A stretch of 64,000 nucleotides of DNA from Dromiciops gliroides (GCF_019393635.1 NC_057867.1:3404889-3468888), one strand, 5' to 3'. Counted from the stretch's first letter, positions 20,931-33,043 are shown. Notes: generated from the sequence alone by a model not told the origin. Made by a program: numbers and translations.

Positions 20931-21213
20931 CTGGGAAGATAGTGGAAGGGTTGGCCCCCAAGAGCTTGGCAGCAGGCTGCTCCCTTCCTCTGGCCCCGGA
21001 GCTTCCCCTCCACTTCTCATCACATTGCTGTACCATTCCGAAGTTGCTTACTCCTTCAGAAGCTCCCTCTCTTCTCTACCTGCAGGCCAGCAGCTCTTTG
21101 GTCCCGTTTTTTCACCTGTCTTCCTTCTCCCCCCCGCCCCCATCTGCCACCCTACACCCTGAGAGCTTCCTGGGCTGCAAAGTGTGTGCCCAGATCCTTA
21201 CCTGGGACGTCAT
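19845..21213 (-). CDS. CXCR3: CXCR3, receptor for CXCL9/10/11
   Basis: Exons are 21202-21213 (MTSQ) and 19845-20930; spliced length is 365 residues, near the 368 of the human A form. The protein is a class A seven-helix chemokine receptor of the plasma membrane that signals through Gi in activated T and NK cells. Visible features: acidic Tyr-rich N terminus ([16 protein letters not shown]) with N-glycosylation sites N19 and N28; LALAD in helix 2; disulphide C120-C199; [11 protein letters not shown] at 144-154; glycosylation site N195; CWTPYH at 263-268; LNPLLY at 309-314; Ser/Thr-rich tail ending [11 protein letters not shown]. No break is seen. The minus strand faces GCNA tail to tail. Confidence 0.98.
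20931..21201. other. CXCR3 intron 1
   Basis: A 271-bp intron with GTAAGG at its donor and CCCAG at its acceptor, read on minus. Confidence 0.85.
21202..21213 (-). CDS. CXCR3: CXCR3 exon 1 coding part (four codons)
   Basis: On minus, CTGCC ATG ACG TCC CAG is followed by GTAAGG. It joins exon 2 in phase 0 to read MTSQ-VREHL. The human A form likewise has a four-codon first exon, which supports this very short coding exon. Confidence 0.88.
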
Positions 21214-21300
21214 GGCAGTCCTGGAGCCCCGCAGGTGGTGGAGGCCGTGTGCTGCTCCCTGCCTACCACCAGCCAGCCAGCTGTGGGGTTAAAATCAGGA
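21214..21300 (-). promoter_or_regulatory. CXCR3: Likely CXCR3 5' UTR and core promoter
   Basis: On minus, the 70 bases before the ATG read ...GGCAGGGAGCAGCACACGG..., like a short leader. A TTTTAA element at about 21287-21292 lies at a plausible TATA distance. The start site is inferred, not seen. Confidence 0.35.
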
Positions 21301-22660
21301 CTGAGCAATTCAGAGGAAGTAAAGGGTGTACATATACCCATGCATGTGCACACCCCCACCCTTGTGACACCAGGCAGGTGACAAACGAGAGGGAGCCAAT
21401 CCTGGGGCGAGCAGAAGGGAGGGGCACTTCTGGGGGGCAGCTCTCACCCAGACAGTCAAAACCTCCTGGGCTGCTGCTGGAGTTGCTCAGCGTCTGGGAG
21501 AGAGGCATGGGCCAAGTGTGTTCATGCCCAGGAGAGGGGACATTGAGACAGGGCCTCCTGGGGAAGACAGCATCTCATTCCAAATCTCGTTTCTACTTGG
21601 CTACCCCCCATTCTAATTCTGGCATCTTTGGGGGTACATGGTGGGGTATGCAAGAGGTGCTTACTGGGCCTTTGGAATCTTTTTCATTTTCCCTTCCCCT
21701 CCCTTATGCTTATGACATGATTTAATTAGGTTGAGAGGTCTGCAGGAGAACTGAGAACTCCCCAATCCAGTACTGTCATTTTAAGGTAAGGTAGCTGAGG
21801 CACAGAGGTTAAGTGACCAACCTAAGGTCACAAAGCAGTTTGGAACCCAGGTCCTCTCACTCCAGGGACAGTGATCTTTCATGGTTCTACTGAATGACTG
21901 TATTTCAAATGATTGTCTCTCTCCCTCCTCCTCCTCCCTCTCCCAACCTGCAGAGAGCAGTGTCAGAAATCAAAGGAGAGGATGAGGGAATGGCTGAGAA
22001 TCTCAGTGTCTTTAGGCTGGAGAGAATGAACATCCCTGACCAATGGGCCTCCAGCCTCCAGAGCCCCAAGTAGCCCTAATGCTGAGGGATTCACTATCTT
22101 CCAATGGCTCTCATTTTAGTCACTTTTTTCCAACAGCGCATTAGGCCTAGTTTGTGCTCTGGGGCCAAAGAGAGCACACGAAACAGCCTTTCAAACAGGT
22201 ATCAGTGAGTCAATAAGCAAAAGGGAGGTGGGGGAGGGCCACAGTGAAGGCTTCACAAAAGCTGTGCTGAGGCCCCTCTTTCAACAAAGTTCACTGGGCC
22301 CCATCCTTCTCCTGCTACCCAGAGGTTTCCAAGTCCTTCACCTGATTGTCTCAAAGCAACCTTGGCCCAGCCTCTGGGGTGTCAGGGTGCTCAGAACAGA
22401 AGAGGCCATTGGAGGTTGCAGTTGGGGGGGGGGCGGCCATTTCAGTGAAGCAGGAGGGGTAACTGACTAATCAGTAAGCAGTTCCCATAAATGCCAACCA
22501 GGCCCTCTGTCCCTCCAGCTTCCAGGAAACTGTCAGATTGGCTGGTTGGGAGGAAGTAGAAGCAGCCACTAGAGCAGGTGCTGTGGAGTTCTGGCAGAGA
22601 ACATGATGGGTGTAAAGAATTAATTGTTATTTGAGGTTTTTATGACCCCAGAATTTTTCT
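21301..22660. other. CXCR3 upstream region
   Basis: GC-richer, unique-looking DNA with a minus-strand MIR relic at about 21780-21890 ('gctgaggcacagaggttaagtgacc'). No further exon was recognised. Regulatory content cannot be judged by eye. Confidence 0.5.
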
Positions 22661-22812
22661 TTCTTTTTTTTTTTTTTGGCAGGGCAATGAGGGTTAAGTG
22701 ACCTGCCTAGTGTCACACAGCTAGTAAGTGTTAAGTGTCTGAGGCTGGATTTGAACTCAGGTCCTCCCGAATCCAGGGCCAGTGCTTTATCCACTGCGCC
22801 ACCTAGCTGCCT
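22661..22812 (-). mobile_element. SINE
   Basis: Complete copy with a long T run. The low-coordinate flank is T-rich, so no clean duplication can be assigned. Confidence 0.9.
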
Positions 22813-22974
22813 CCTTGGCTAGAATTAAAAAAAAAAACCTCGGGGCACGCACTGGCCTCTGGGGCTCCCCAAACAGCACGGTGCTCCACCCACTGGTTGT
22901 AGCTGTCGCCATGGCGCTGGTACCTCATGTCATCACCACTTGCTGACGCATACACGGGCCTGGCAAAATTATAA

Positions 22975-23327
22975 TGATTGGAAGCCCAGTGAGGGCAGTC
23001 ATGTGACTGTCAGAGTGTCCAGCCAATTGGCTGGGGGCTGTGTGTGGTCAGCCTGGGGTCTGCTGGGAAGAAGGGAGGTTTTTTCACCATTCTAGCTGGA
23101 AACTGGAAGGCAACAGGACACTGCTATGTGTTCTCAGCTGATTCCTGGGCAGTGGTGTTGTTCAGGTTGTATAATTTCCCTTTCCCCATTTTATTTCCTT
23201 TCTCTTGATCCTACTGATCCTGTTTGTGGTTTTTTAAGTTCGTTCTTGTTAAATAAATCCTGCTCTGTTTTGAGGGAGGCTGTCTCCTTCCTTACCCCAA
23301 TATTGTGGTGAGCTGCTTAGCTAACAC
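22975..23327 (+). mobile_element. Solo LTR, ERV1-like
   Basis: Runs from TGATTGGAAGCCCAGTG to ...CACTCCCCA. It has an AATAAA in 'gttaaataaatcctgctctg' (about 23251), followed by the T/G-rich 'gttttgagggaggctgtctcc', the usual R-U5 layout. No internal region is next to it. Boundaries are estimated from TG...CA. Confidence 0.65.
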
Positions 23328-23354
23328 TCCCCAATTAAAAATTGGTCCCCACAT

Positions 23355-23530
23355 GGGGCAGTGACGGACTTGGAGTCAGGGTTACCTGGAGTTTCCATTG
23401 CAACTTTTGTGTGATCATTTTACCATTTACAAGGCATTTTACCTCAGTTTCCTCATCTGTAAAATGGAGGCCATAACCCCTATAGGAACAGCCTCATGGG
23501 ATGGTTGTGGGACTCAGGGGAGATGATAGG
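23355..23530 (+). repeat. MIR relic
   Basis: Core and tail order is visible: 'cttggagtcagggttacctgg', then 'cctcagtttcctcatctgtaaaatggagg', then 'gggatggttgtgggactcagg'. Confidence 0.75.
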
Positions 23531-23599
23531 TTCAGAGCAACCTTCAGGAAGGGTGCAATTCAGGCTAGCAGAGGTGTGGCCAGAACTCCCATACTGATG

Positions 23600-23755
23600 G
23601 AATCAAAGAATGTTGAACTTTGGGGAGCTGGAAGAACCTTTAGAGGTCTAGTCCAACTTCCTCTTTCAACAGATGAAACTGAGGGAGCCCAGAGGGCTGA
23701 AGTCCCCAAGGTAACTGGCAGAGCCATGATTTGAACCTGGGCTGTGTGACTTCCC
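23600..23755 (-). repeat. MIR-type relic
   Basis: Reading on minus gives a MIR head (ending in ...gttcaaatcatggctctgcc) and core. On plus it appears as 'acagatgaaactgagg' and 'gcagagccatgatttgaacctggg'. Confidence 0.6.
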
Positions 23756-23759
23756 ATGT

Positions 23760-25560
23760 GGTTTAAATTCGGTTCTCTCCACTACAGCCCATGATCTGAT
23801 GAGATCAAAGGATTATCCCAAACCTTGCCACACTGAGGAGGAGAAAAGGCTTTGAAGGGGGCATTTCCTCCCAAGGTGATGGGTAGGGATGAGGACCGAG
23901 GCTAGGAGGGAAGAGGGAAGGGGGCAGCAGGAGTTTGCAAGCCACCCTCCCCCAGCCCTGAAGAGAAGCAGGCTGGGCCTGGGCCAGGAGAGGAAGTTAC
24001 TCAGAATGAAGCTGCTCCAGGCTCAACCTGTGGCCAAGGTGTGAAGTGCTCAGCCCTGCACCTGTATCCTCTCCCCTCTCTGGCCTCCTCCAGGCAGGAA
24101 GGTTGGGGGCTGATCCAGCCTCCTGTTGTCTTCACACCTTAAGGCTGTGGTTTGGGGGGAGGGGAGTATGAGAGGGCCTTCTGAACAAGTGCCCCAAATC
24201 TGGGCGCTGCAGAGGGAACAGAACTCAAAAGGGAGGGGACCTCTCCTTGGTGGGGGGGGGAGGGTCCTTCTTTGGAGCATCTATACTTATACTGCCTCCA
24301 GTCAGTGCCTCTCTGAAGTCCCTCCCCCCAGAGAGGGCCTTACCTGGGGAGGCCAATGGCCTTGGCCAGAGTGGGGAAAATGGAGGTTAGGAGGAATGAA
24401 GGTGCGATGGAAGCCCATGTACCAGCAAATAGAAAGTCCTACTCTCCAATGGAAGAGGCAGCTTCTGGATGGATATGCACAGTCTGAAAGAAGCTCAGCT
24501 GGCCGCGGGGCTCTTGGGAAGGATCTCCCTCTGGGGGTCTGGCTTCAGCTCTGGCCACCACAGCTGTTCTGAGCCAGGGGCACTTCTGAGGTCTCTGTAG
24601 GGAATAAAGGATGAACAGAGCTTTAAAATTGTGCAGACACTGTGGGCACAGGTGAGATCCTCTGGGGTAGCTACTGCTTGCTTGAAGGTCCCAGGCCTAG
24701 CAACCAAGAAAACCAAGTGGTCAGTTTGGCCGCAACCTCCCCAGGCACTGGATCTCTTTGTCCCTCTTCACCCAGAGCCCTCCCAGCCCCTGGAGAGGCA
24801 AACAGGAATCACAGAGAGGACACGAAACAACGTGCAGAGGACACAGGCTCATGGAAGGTCTGGCTTTACTTGACCTGCCACATTTTCCCCCCTAAAAAGT
24901 GAAGTTTCTTTTAATATTGAACATCAAAGACTGGCATTTCCTCTGCCATGGGTGGGTATCATCCAGCATGCAGGTGGAGCCTCATGAAAGCAGGCCGGCC
25001 AATTGTCTCTGTCTCTAAGGCAGACTGAACTTGGCCATTTTTCCCGTAGTTCTTTGTAATAGTTGACAGGAATGATTGATAAACTGGGTAAGGCTATGCT
25101 TCTAGAGTCTGTTGTAACCTATAGATTCCCTGTCCCTGGCTCTCCTCCCCTCCATGGCTTTGTTTCATTATAGTAATTAAAGTCCATCCCTAGTCTGAGA
25201 CTTATGGATGTTTCTGGAAACACCAGAGAGAACCCACTGCTTATGTGGTTAGCAAAGAGTATGGGGTGTTCAGAGAGGACTAGTACCTCTGGTGCTTGGT
25301 TTGCAAAGCCCTTTTTGAGGCTGCTCACCCACCTTTGGTTTCCACCTTCATCCGAGTCTCACCTGTGGTGCCAAGAAGCTATAGCATGAGCAGTAGCCAC
25401 AATGGCCTAAACTAGGTTGAGGGTAACCAACAGACCTCAAACTTGGTGAGTTAAGGGGATACTTACCTCAAGCATGTGAAGATTTCCCCCAGTAGAATGG
25501 GTGGATGAGAACAATGTGTTCCAGAAGTTATGAAGGTGGCTGAAGCAAGCATTGTGGGGT
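23760..25560. other. Unassigned GC-richer intergenic DNA
   Basis: Polypurine and C-rich patches (a G run near 24250). No exon with matching phase or known protein similarity, and no RNA gene, was recognised. Confidence 0.4.
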
Positions 25561-25770
25561 GATTGGTCAGACATTGAAGACAACAGGGTCACTGCACCCC
25601 AGGTTATTGACAGTCATCTTGACTTTTGTCTTACAACTGAACTTTGATGACTCTGGAAGTGAGAGTGAAACTGATGACTTTGTACAACTCTACCTTACTT
25701 AAATCCAATTCATGAACAAGTTAAGACATCACTCCATGATGTTATTGGTCCTCTTCAAAAATGAAGGATG
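25561..25770 (+). repeat. Marsupial interspersed repeat, family not named
   Basis: Ends 'ttggtcctcttcaaaaatgaaggatgaacaacaa', a phrase I know from many marsupial genomic sequences. Orientation is taken from the A-rich end. Confidence 0.45.
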
Positions 25771-25792
25771 AACAACAAACTTCTTGAGAGTA

Positions 25793-25940
25793 TGTTTGTT
25801 TTTTGCAAGGCAATGAGAGTTAAGTGATTTGCCCAAGATCACACAGCTAGTAAGAGTCAAGTGTCTGAGGCCTGGATTTGAACTCAGGTCCTCCTGAATC
25901 CAAGACTGGTGCTTTATCCACTGTGCCACCTAGCTGCCCC
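25793..25940 (-). mobile_element. SINE
   Basis: 17-bp perfect duplication CAAACTTCTTGAGAGTA (25776-25792 and 25941-25957). It landed just beyond the preceding repeat. Confidence 0.95.
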
Positions 25941-26103
25941 CAAACTTCTTGAGAGTAAATGTGATTTATTCCATCTTTGTTTTACAGGTGGTACCTGAAA
26001 TAGTTTTTGGGTTACACCTTTATTTTTTAAAATATATTATTCCATTCAATTGGGTGGGTACAAAATTGTTTTGTGTTATTTAAGTTCATTTTCCTTTATA
26101 TTT

Positions 26104-26260
26104 TTTTTTTTAATTTTTTTTTTTTGTGGGGCAATGAGGGTTAAGTGACTTGCCCAAGGTCACACAGCTAGTAAGTGTCAAGTGTCTGAGACTGGATTTG
26201 AACTCAGGTCCTCCTGAATCCAAGGCCAGTGCTTTATCCACTGCGCCACCTAGCTGCCCC
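26104..26260 (-). mobile_element. SINE
   Basis: 17-bp duplication CATTTTCCTTTATATTT (26087-26103 and 26261-26277). Confidence 0.95.
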
Positions 26261-26329
26261 CATTTTCCTTTATATTTGAAGGTCTTTCTCATCATTGCTT
26301 GAAGAATTTGTTGTCATTGGAATCTTTTT

Positions 26330-26479
26330 TTTTTTTTTTTTTTAGTAAGGCAATTGGGGTTAAGGGACTTGCCCAGGGTCACACAGCTAGTAAGTGTTAA
26401 GTGTTTGAGACCGGATTTGAACTCAGGTACTCCTGAATCCAGGGCCAGTGCTCTATCCACTGCGCCACCTAGCTGCCCC
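26330..26479 (-). mobile_element. SINE
   Basis: 15-bp duplication CATTGGAATCTTTTT (26315-26329 and 26480-26494). Confidence 0.95.
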
Positions 26480-26887
26480 CATTGGAATCTTTTTAACCAC
26501 TTTTTTTTTTTCTGCAGATGATCTACAAATCCTGTGATTGGTGCTTTTCTGTATTTACAAGCTCTGGGTGGGGCTTTTGTATTATTTCTTACATTGTGGT
26601 GTCAAGTTTTTTGATTTTTAATGTTCTCTAAGAGGTTTATAATCCTCAAGTTGTCTCTACACAGTGTGTCTTTGAGACCAATGCATTTTTCTTATGCAGA
26701 GATCATATGTTCTCTTACTGTTATTGGTTTTTGTTTCTCTTCTTCCAGTTGGTTAGTCCTCTTTATATTTCTTTTGAGTCTTGTATCTGAAGATCAAATT
26801 TTCTGTTCAGTTTTGGTCTTTTCTTTAGGAAACCCTGGAAGTCCACCATTTCATTGAATATCCTTATTTCCCCCTGAAAGATTAAAA

Positions 26888-27038
26888 AAATTTTTTTTTT
26901 TTAAGTGAGGCAGTTGGGGTTAAGTGACTTGCCGAGGGTCACACAGCTAGTAACTGTTAAGTGTCTGAGGCCGGATTTGAACTCAGGTACTCCTGACTCC
27001 AGGGCCAGTGCTCTATCCACTGACCACCTAGCTGTCCC
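26888..27038 (-). mobile_element. SINE in L1 ORF1
   Basis: Complete copy, T-run at the low end. Its head abuts the target duplication of the next SINE, so the pair is nearly tandem. Confidence 0.92.
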
Positions 27039-27052
27039 CAATTGTATTTTTT

Positions 27053-27217
27053 GTTTGTTTGTTTGTTTGTTTGTTTTAGTGAGGCAATCGGGGTTAAGTG
27101 ACTTGCCCAGGGTCACACAGCTAGTAAATGTTAAGTGTCTGAGGCCGGATTTGAACCCAGGTACTCCTGACTCCAGGGCTGGTGCTCTATCCACTGCGCC
27201 ACCTAGCTGCCCCCCCC
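27053..27217 (-). mobile_element. SINE with (CAAA)n tail
   Basis: 14-bp duplication CAATTGTATTTTTT (27039-27052 and 27218-27231). Confidence 0.95.
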
Positions 27218-27329
27218 CAATTGTATTTTTTAAGGAATTATTTTCTTCAGTCAATTTTTGTGCTTCTTTTCCCAGCATAACTCTAATTTCTTTTTCCGTT
27301 TTTTCTTCTACCTCTCTCATTTGATTTTT

Positions 27330-27472
27330 TTTTTTGGTGAGGCAATTGGGGTTAAGTGACTTGCCCAGGGTCATACAGCTAGTAAGTGTTAAGTGTCTGA
27401 GGCCGGATTTGAACTCAGGTCCTCCTGACTCCAGGGCCGGCACTCTATCCACTTCGCCACCTAGCTGCCCCT
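27330..27472 (-). mobile_element. SINE in L1 ORF1
   Basis: 13-bp duplication TCATTTGATTTTT (27317-27329 and 27473-27485). Confidence 0.95.
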
Positions 27473-28250
27473 TCATTTGATTTTTAAAAGCCCTTTTGAG
27501 CTCTTCTAAGAAGGCTTTTTGGTCTTGAGACCAGATCATCTTCCCACTTGAGGCTTTACTTGTAGGCATTTTGACAAACTCATCTGGTTCTGCTCCTCTC
27601 AGTCAGCATCAGAAAAACTCATCTGAGTTTGTGTTTTGGTCTTCCTTTTCACCATAGAAGCTGTCAATGCTAAGGGTCCTTTTTTTGTTTCTTACTTATA
27701 TTGTATCCTATTTTTAAACTTATAAAGTTGAGGTCTGCTCCTGGGGCACAGGGGTCACTGTTGCAAGCTTCTTGTGCTGGGGGATAGGGGCCAGGTCACT
27801 GGCTTTCTGTTCTGAGGCTTCTGTGGCTTTTGAATTTCTCACCACCCTGGGCTTGCTCCCAGTGTTGAGATGGCTTGGCTAAGTCATGCCTATTCTCTAA
27901 CTGGCAGTTTGCCTTCTCAGCCAGGGATGGCAGGTCTCACAAATGGCTTGTTGTGCCACCAGCCTTCTGAGCCAGGACAAAGGGTCTCAGCGACTTATTT
28001 ATGCTGTGATCAGGAGCTTCCTGCTGACTTGCCCAGACCCCCTCCGTGGAGTGCCACTGAGCTGAGCTCACCCAAGTGAGACAGACCTTTCCTGAAATTT
28101 TCTAAATTATCTCAAGTAAGAAGATTGTGTCTGTCTTTTTGTAGGTTCTGTAGTTCCAGAATCTGTTTAGAGGCTTGATTTAATGTTTTTGAGGAAAACT
28201 TAGAGTTCAGGCAACTTCCTGGCTTCTCTCCGCCATCTGGCTTGGCTCTG

Positions 28251-29499
28251 CCCAAGCTGATTGTCTATAGAGGCCAAATTGGCTTGCCACATTTTAAGCT
28301 TGGAAGATCCTTCCCTTGTGTGCCAGGGTCCCAGGCCTGTCCTCTATCCACCCTGACTTGGAGCTCAGGAGAAAGGATGGGGTTTGACATATAGATCTGG
28401 GCCTCATCTGCATAGGGATAATAATTAAATCAAGGAGAGTTGATGAACTCAGTAATCCCCCCCAAAAAAAGGTGGGTGGAGAAGGGATGACAGAGGGATG
28501 AAGGGGAGAGGAGAAGCAGGAGATACACACAGAGACAAAGAGGCAGGTTGACACAGAGAGACAACCAGAAAAAGGATGCCAGACATGAAGATAGAGATGG
28601 ACAAAGAAAAAGCAAGAGAGAAATGGACAACCAGTGAGAAGAGATGGACAGAAATTGTGGGGCTTTGGTACAGAAGGGCAGACAGAGTCCAGACACATAT
28701 GTGGAACAGAATCTTAGAACTGACCAGCTCACCCAACCAATCCATGAGCAAGTCAGGGTCTGATGGGGTCTCCATGGTCAACAACAGGTCCCACATGGTT
28801 GTCCCACTTTTGCTTGAAGAAAAGGGAAGCTCAGTGCCTGCTGCCTTCACTATTGGGCAGTTAGGGTTAATTGACTCCCTCACAATTTTCAATACTTGTT
28901 CCTTGGTCTGCCACTTTAGGATAAAGCCGAAGAAATCACATCATTTTTTCCCCATTCTTCCAAAAAAAAAAAAAAAAGATGACGGTGTTAAAAGCAAACA
29001 AAAAATCACATCTTGGCCTAATTCCTCCATGTCATTGGACATTTGTAACAAAGGAAAGTTAAGCTACGTCTGACAGTGGAGAACTTGTTCAGATGGTTGC
29101 TTTTATAATGGAGTACTTTATGGAGCTAGTTACTGTTTCCATTAAATCTCTGGAGTGCTCTCCAGCAGAGGTGGCCCCCAAAAGTCCCAGCACAGCTGAA
29201 CTAGATTCCAGTGTCATTGGGGAGGTAAAATCACAACAACATAGACAATGAGAACTGGTGATTTTCTGATGTGCCTTTGAGTTTTGCATTTGATACCATG
29301 GCCTAAAGTAATATGCATATTGCCTCAATTGATTTTTCTTTTCTGATTACTATAGTGCATATTTGTAGAACTCTATACATATGCAAATAACTCTAGCTAC
29401 CATTTCTACTACTCTTGAAGGTTAGCAAAGCACCTTCCATCTGTTATCTCAATGGTGGAGATGACAGAAAATCTTCTAATCACAATAAGGAAAGTCCTT
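28251..29499. other. Unassigned intergenic DNA
   Basis: A purine-rich patch lies at about 28440-28720. Open frames on either strand (up to 165 codons) have no recognisable domain and depend on biased composition. I see no gene. Confidence 0.4.
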
Positions 29500-29670
29500 T
29501 TATTCCTGTACTTTTTAAAATTTTAATTTTTTCTAACAAAAATGAGGGTTATATATTACCAGGTTCTTCCTATATCTATTGATATAATCAATTAACTTTT
29601 TAAAAATTATTAACATGATTTATGATGTTTTGACTTTTCTAAAGGTTGAACCATCCCTATACTCCCAATC
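29500..29670 (-). repeat. Old L1 ORF2 fragment
   Basis: 'ctaaaggttgaaccatccctatactcc' and the preceding 'gatataatcaattaact' are antisense to the L1 RT stretch that reads ...GFQGWFN.... Confidence 0.55.
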
Positions 29671-31802
29671 TTGTGGGTCCTCCTTGAGGGTCATTAGATT
29701 GTGACCCCACACTTTCGTTCTTTGGAGTCTGTGGTATCTGGTGACTCAAAAGCCATATGATTTCATGAAAAGAACACTGATGTTAAAATTTAAAAGATGG
29801 GCCTTTATTCCTTGATGTCATTAAAATTACCACATGCCAATTCTGAGCTCAGACAAGGCAACAATAAAAATAGACATGGGTAAATAGGGAAACTACACTA
29901 CACTTAAAAAGACCATAGCTAAATGTTGATAGTTAATTTATTAGTGTATGGCTTGACAATATGTACTAAAGGATAATGCATCTAAGTCCTCAAAGGAAAA
30001 GCAAATTGAATTACACAGAGAAAAAGAAAGCAAAATTCTAATCCCGTAGTATCCCCCCTCAAGCCTAGACATGTCTAACAAAAAGATAAATGAGAATGAA
30101 GACTTTTCTTAGAAAAGCTAGAAATGATAAATATTTGTCAATTTCTGAAAGGCAATTAAAAAGAGTATACATATTTCTTAGTCATGTATGACACCTTTTA
30201 AAAAAAATTGACCATATGCTAGGGGTTAAAAACTCCTAAACAAATATAAAAATCCATTTTATCTCATCTACAAATTGAAGTTCTTGCCCCCCTTAAGGTG
30301 GGTTGTTGCTGAAAAGTTTTCAGACAGTGTATAGAGCTCAGTTCTGGTGAGGAAATAGACAATAGCCCACTGACCTATAACATAGATTTGGAAGTTGTAA
30401 AGGACCTCTGAGACCATTTAGCCCAACTTAGACATAACAGAATCCCCACTAGAACATCCCCATAGAAAAAAGTGACATAGAAAAGGGCAGCACAGTTTGA
30501 GATTTCTTCTGGAGGGCAGAAGCACATGAGCAGCACCCAGTGGTGACTGACCATATTACCTGGTGTTAAGGGAGGGATATTTATTATTGTATGGCTTAAC
30601 TACCAGGATTCTTTTTGACCATTATTGAAATTTTATGAGCAAGTTACTCAGGGAGGTACTCAACCTGGCAGAAATTAAATCTGCAGTAATATCCCAGGTA
30701 GAGCACTTCAATCATATCCTGCTAAATAGTCTGGGGACACTGAAGCTTGAGAAGATGGAATTCCTGGTTTGTGTCTTTAATACCACCAAGAATGGGGTCA
30801 CGGGCTTTATTCTAAATGTATTAATGTTTGACAATATCAGGTACCTGTTATTTTAAGCTTTGGTGTTTTAGGGATTAAAGAAAATCTAAAGAGCCCCAAG
30901 CTTCATGTCACCCAACCAAGAGAAGTAATAATCTATTTATATCCTGACTCTTTCATCCAGTCTGTTATCTCTATAAGCTTTGTATCTTTTGCAAATTTGA
31001 TGAGCAAAAAAATGTGCTTTCAGTCAAAAGACTTGAGGAACAAGAAGACCTTGCCCTCACTCTACCCCACAAAATCAACAACAGCCCAGCCTTGTGAAAG
31101 AAACAACAACCAAGGGAAGAATTGATGGAGGTGGGGAGGCAGTGTGTGACTATGCTGAACCTGAAGAAAAGGGGACTGAAACCAAGCTAGGATCGGTCTT
31201 GTCCTCCTAAAGGGTACCCAGAGCAGGAACATAGGCTTCTCTGTCTCCTACTGTGAGAAGAACGAGACAGCCTTACAGCCCAAAATGCAAAGAAGGAGGA
31301 TCCAGAAAGTAAGGAAAGGGGGAACTAAAGAAAAGACTGAAATATCAAAGATTTCAAGAAAAAGACCAGAGCACAAGCAGATAAATTAACTGAAAGGATT
31401 TAAAAACCGAAGGATGACTAGTAAATCATCAGAGAGAATACAAAGTTCTTTTAAAAATATTACAAAGCAAAGTAAAAAATTCCTGATGGAATAAAAGAAT
31501 ACCTGTGGATTTTCAGAACAACCCAGAACAACACTGAGAAACTCCAAAATGGTTCAAAATAGAAATGAAATCTGTAAAAGAAAAAATTAGGAATGGATAA
31601 AGGCTAGAACCTTTAGTGCTCAATGCAGGATTTTAAAAACTCAATTAGCAGATTAAGAAAAATATTGACTCTATGATGGAGAGTTGCTTTAAAGAAGTGA
31701 AGGAGATTAAAAGTTTTGAAACATAAAAGTACTGAAGTAGAGGAAAATCTGGCAGAAAAGAAGAAAATGGGTGACATTAAAAGAACAGAATTGCTGCTAT
31801 AA
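29671..31802. other. AT-rich intergenic DNA with old repeat traces
   Basis: A MIR3-like phrase ('ggacctctgagaccatttagccc') is near 30400. A 73-codon plus frame at 30635-30856 (...LEKMEFLVCVFNTTKNGV...) looks protein-like but is unrecognised and has no splice or promoter context. 31400-31800 resembles a decayed L1 ORF1 coiled coil. Confidence 0.35.
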
Positions 31803-32340
31803 GGACTTCTGGCCAAGATGGCCACCTGAAGAGGAGGCAGGCCACCAAACCATCATGTATCTACTCCAGCAAACCCTGAAGTTCTCACCAGGCTAAATAA
31901 TAATCAAGAAATCCATTAAGAAACTATAACAAGGCAGGCAGCTAGGTGGTGCAGTGGATAAAGCACCAGCCCTGGATTCAGGAGTACCTGAGTTCAAATC
32001 CGGCCTTAGACACTTGATACCTACTAAGTTGTGTGGTCCTGGGCAAGTCACTTAACCCTCAATGCCCCACTAAAAAAAAACTATAACAAGTAAAATATGC
32101 CACCTTATAACTGCACAAAAAGGCAACCAGTGGGCAAGAGAAAAGTACTGTCTTCCTTCCTCCTTGTCACCAGAGACAAGATCCCTATACTCTATAAGAC
32201 TCTGTGTCCAGGGACCTCAAAAATCCAAGGAGGCATAAGAACTCAGGTGACCTTCCACCTAAAAGTTCAGGAGAGGGTCAGGCCTAGCCCTGGCAAAAAC
32301 CTCAATTGAGGAACTAGAACTGACGAGATGATTAAATCAA
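31803..32340 (+). repeat. L1 5'-end-like relic
   Basis: Starts 'ggacttctggccaagatggccacctgaagagg', the 'aagatgg' L1 head motif also seen at 49.3 kb. It continues on both sides of a SINE and ends near the GT run. Downstream L1 sequence is missing. Confidence 0.5.
31934..32077 (+). mobile_element. SINE
   Basis: 13-bp duplication AAACTATAACAAG (31921-31933 and 32078-32090). Confidence 0.94.
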
Positions 32341-32344
32341 AGAA

Positions 32345-32348
<4 letters not shown>

Positions 32349-32398
<50 letters not shown>
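32349..32398. repeat. (GT)25 microsatellite
   Basis: Uninterrupted GT dinucleotides. Confidence 0.97.
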
Positions 32399-32401
<3 letters not shown>

Positions 32402-32693
32402 ACAGATTTTTAAACAGACTACATTAATACCTAGAAGAAATGATGGAAGAGATAAAAAATGAAAATCTAGGCATAAATTTGATTTTGATCTTGAAGATTA
32501 GATTGGCTTATGGGATGAAGTAAGATATCTAGTAAACATTCTGGGGCACAGGTCCTGCTATAAGGACACAAAGTTAGAAATGTGTGATGGGTTTGTACAC
32601 TCAGGTCTGTGGAAAGTACATTTGGTACTAAAGGTATATAGGGTGGGTAGAGGTGGGAGGGAGAGAAAGGGAAAATGTACTAAATTTAATAAT

Positions 32694-33043
32694 GCACAAA
32701 ACTCCTACAATATTCATATCATCCTTATTTGAGAATGACATTTGTTCTTTTGAAAATATTCTGTTATTACCTTAAGAAGACAAGCCTGCAAACAATGACT
32801 TTATTGCACAAAATGCACAAAACTCCTACAATATTCATATTATCCTTATTTGAGAATGACATTTGTTCTTTTGAAAATATTCTGTTATTACCTTAAGAAG
32901 ACAAGCCTGGGGCGGCTAGGTGGCGCAGTGGATAGAGCACCGGCCCTGGAGTCAGGAGTACCTGAGTTCAAATCCGGCCTCAGACACTTAACACTTACTA
33001 GCTGTGTGACCCTGGGCAAGTCACTTAACCCAATTGCCTCCCT

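Larger units (their letters stand above)
26495..28250 (-). mobile_element. L1 5' half: ORF1 and 5' UTR, decayed
   Basis: On minus, the 5' end near 28,250 carries the '...gccaagccagatggcgg' start motif shared with the L1 heads at 35.9 and 49.3 kb. ORF1 starts around 27,569 (MPTSKASSGKMIWSQDQKAF) and shows a coiled coil (EKTEKEIRVMLGKE, QKLTEENNSLKN). Low coordinates hold an ORF1-end relic (near 26,830-26,880). Three SINEs break it; ORF2 is absent. Confidence 0.8.

Noticed and set aside
19845..21023. CXCR3 as a single-exon 392-residue protein
   Set aside because: The first 31 residues lie in the intron; a clean acceptor and a matching four-codon first exon explain the family N terminus better.
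28449..29073. Frames of 134-165 codons on both strands
   Set aside because: No domain, overlapping on both strands in purine-rich DNA, and no splice or promoter context.
30635..30856. 73-codon frame as a small gene or exon
   Set aside because: Protein-like but unrecognised; no flanking splice sites of fitting phase were found, so it is mentioned only within the intergenic entry.
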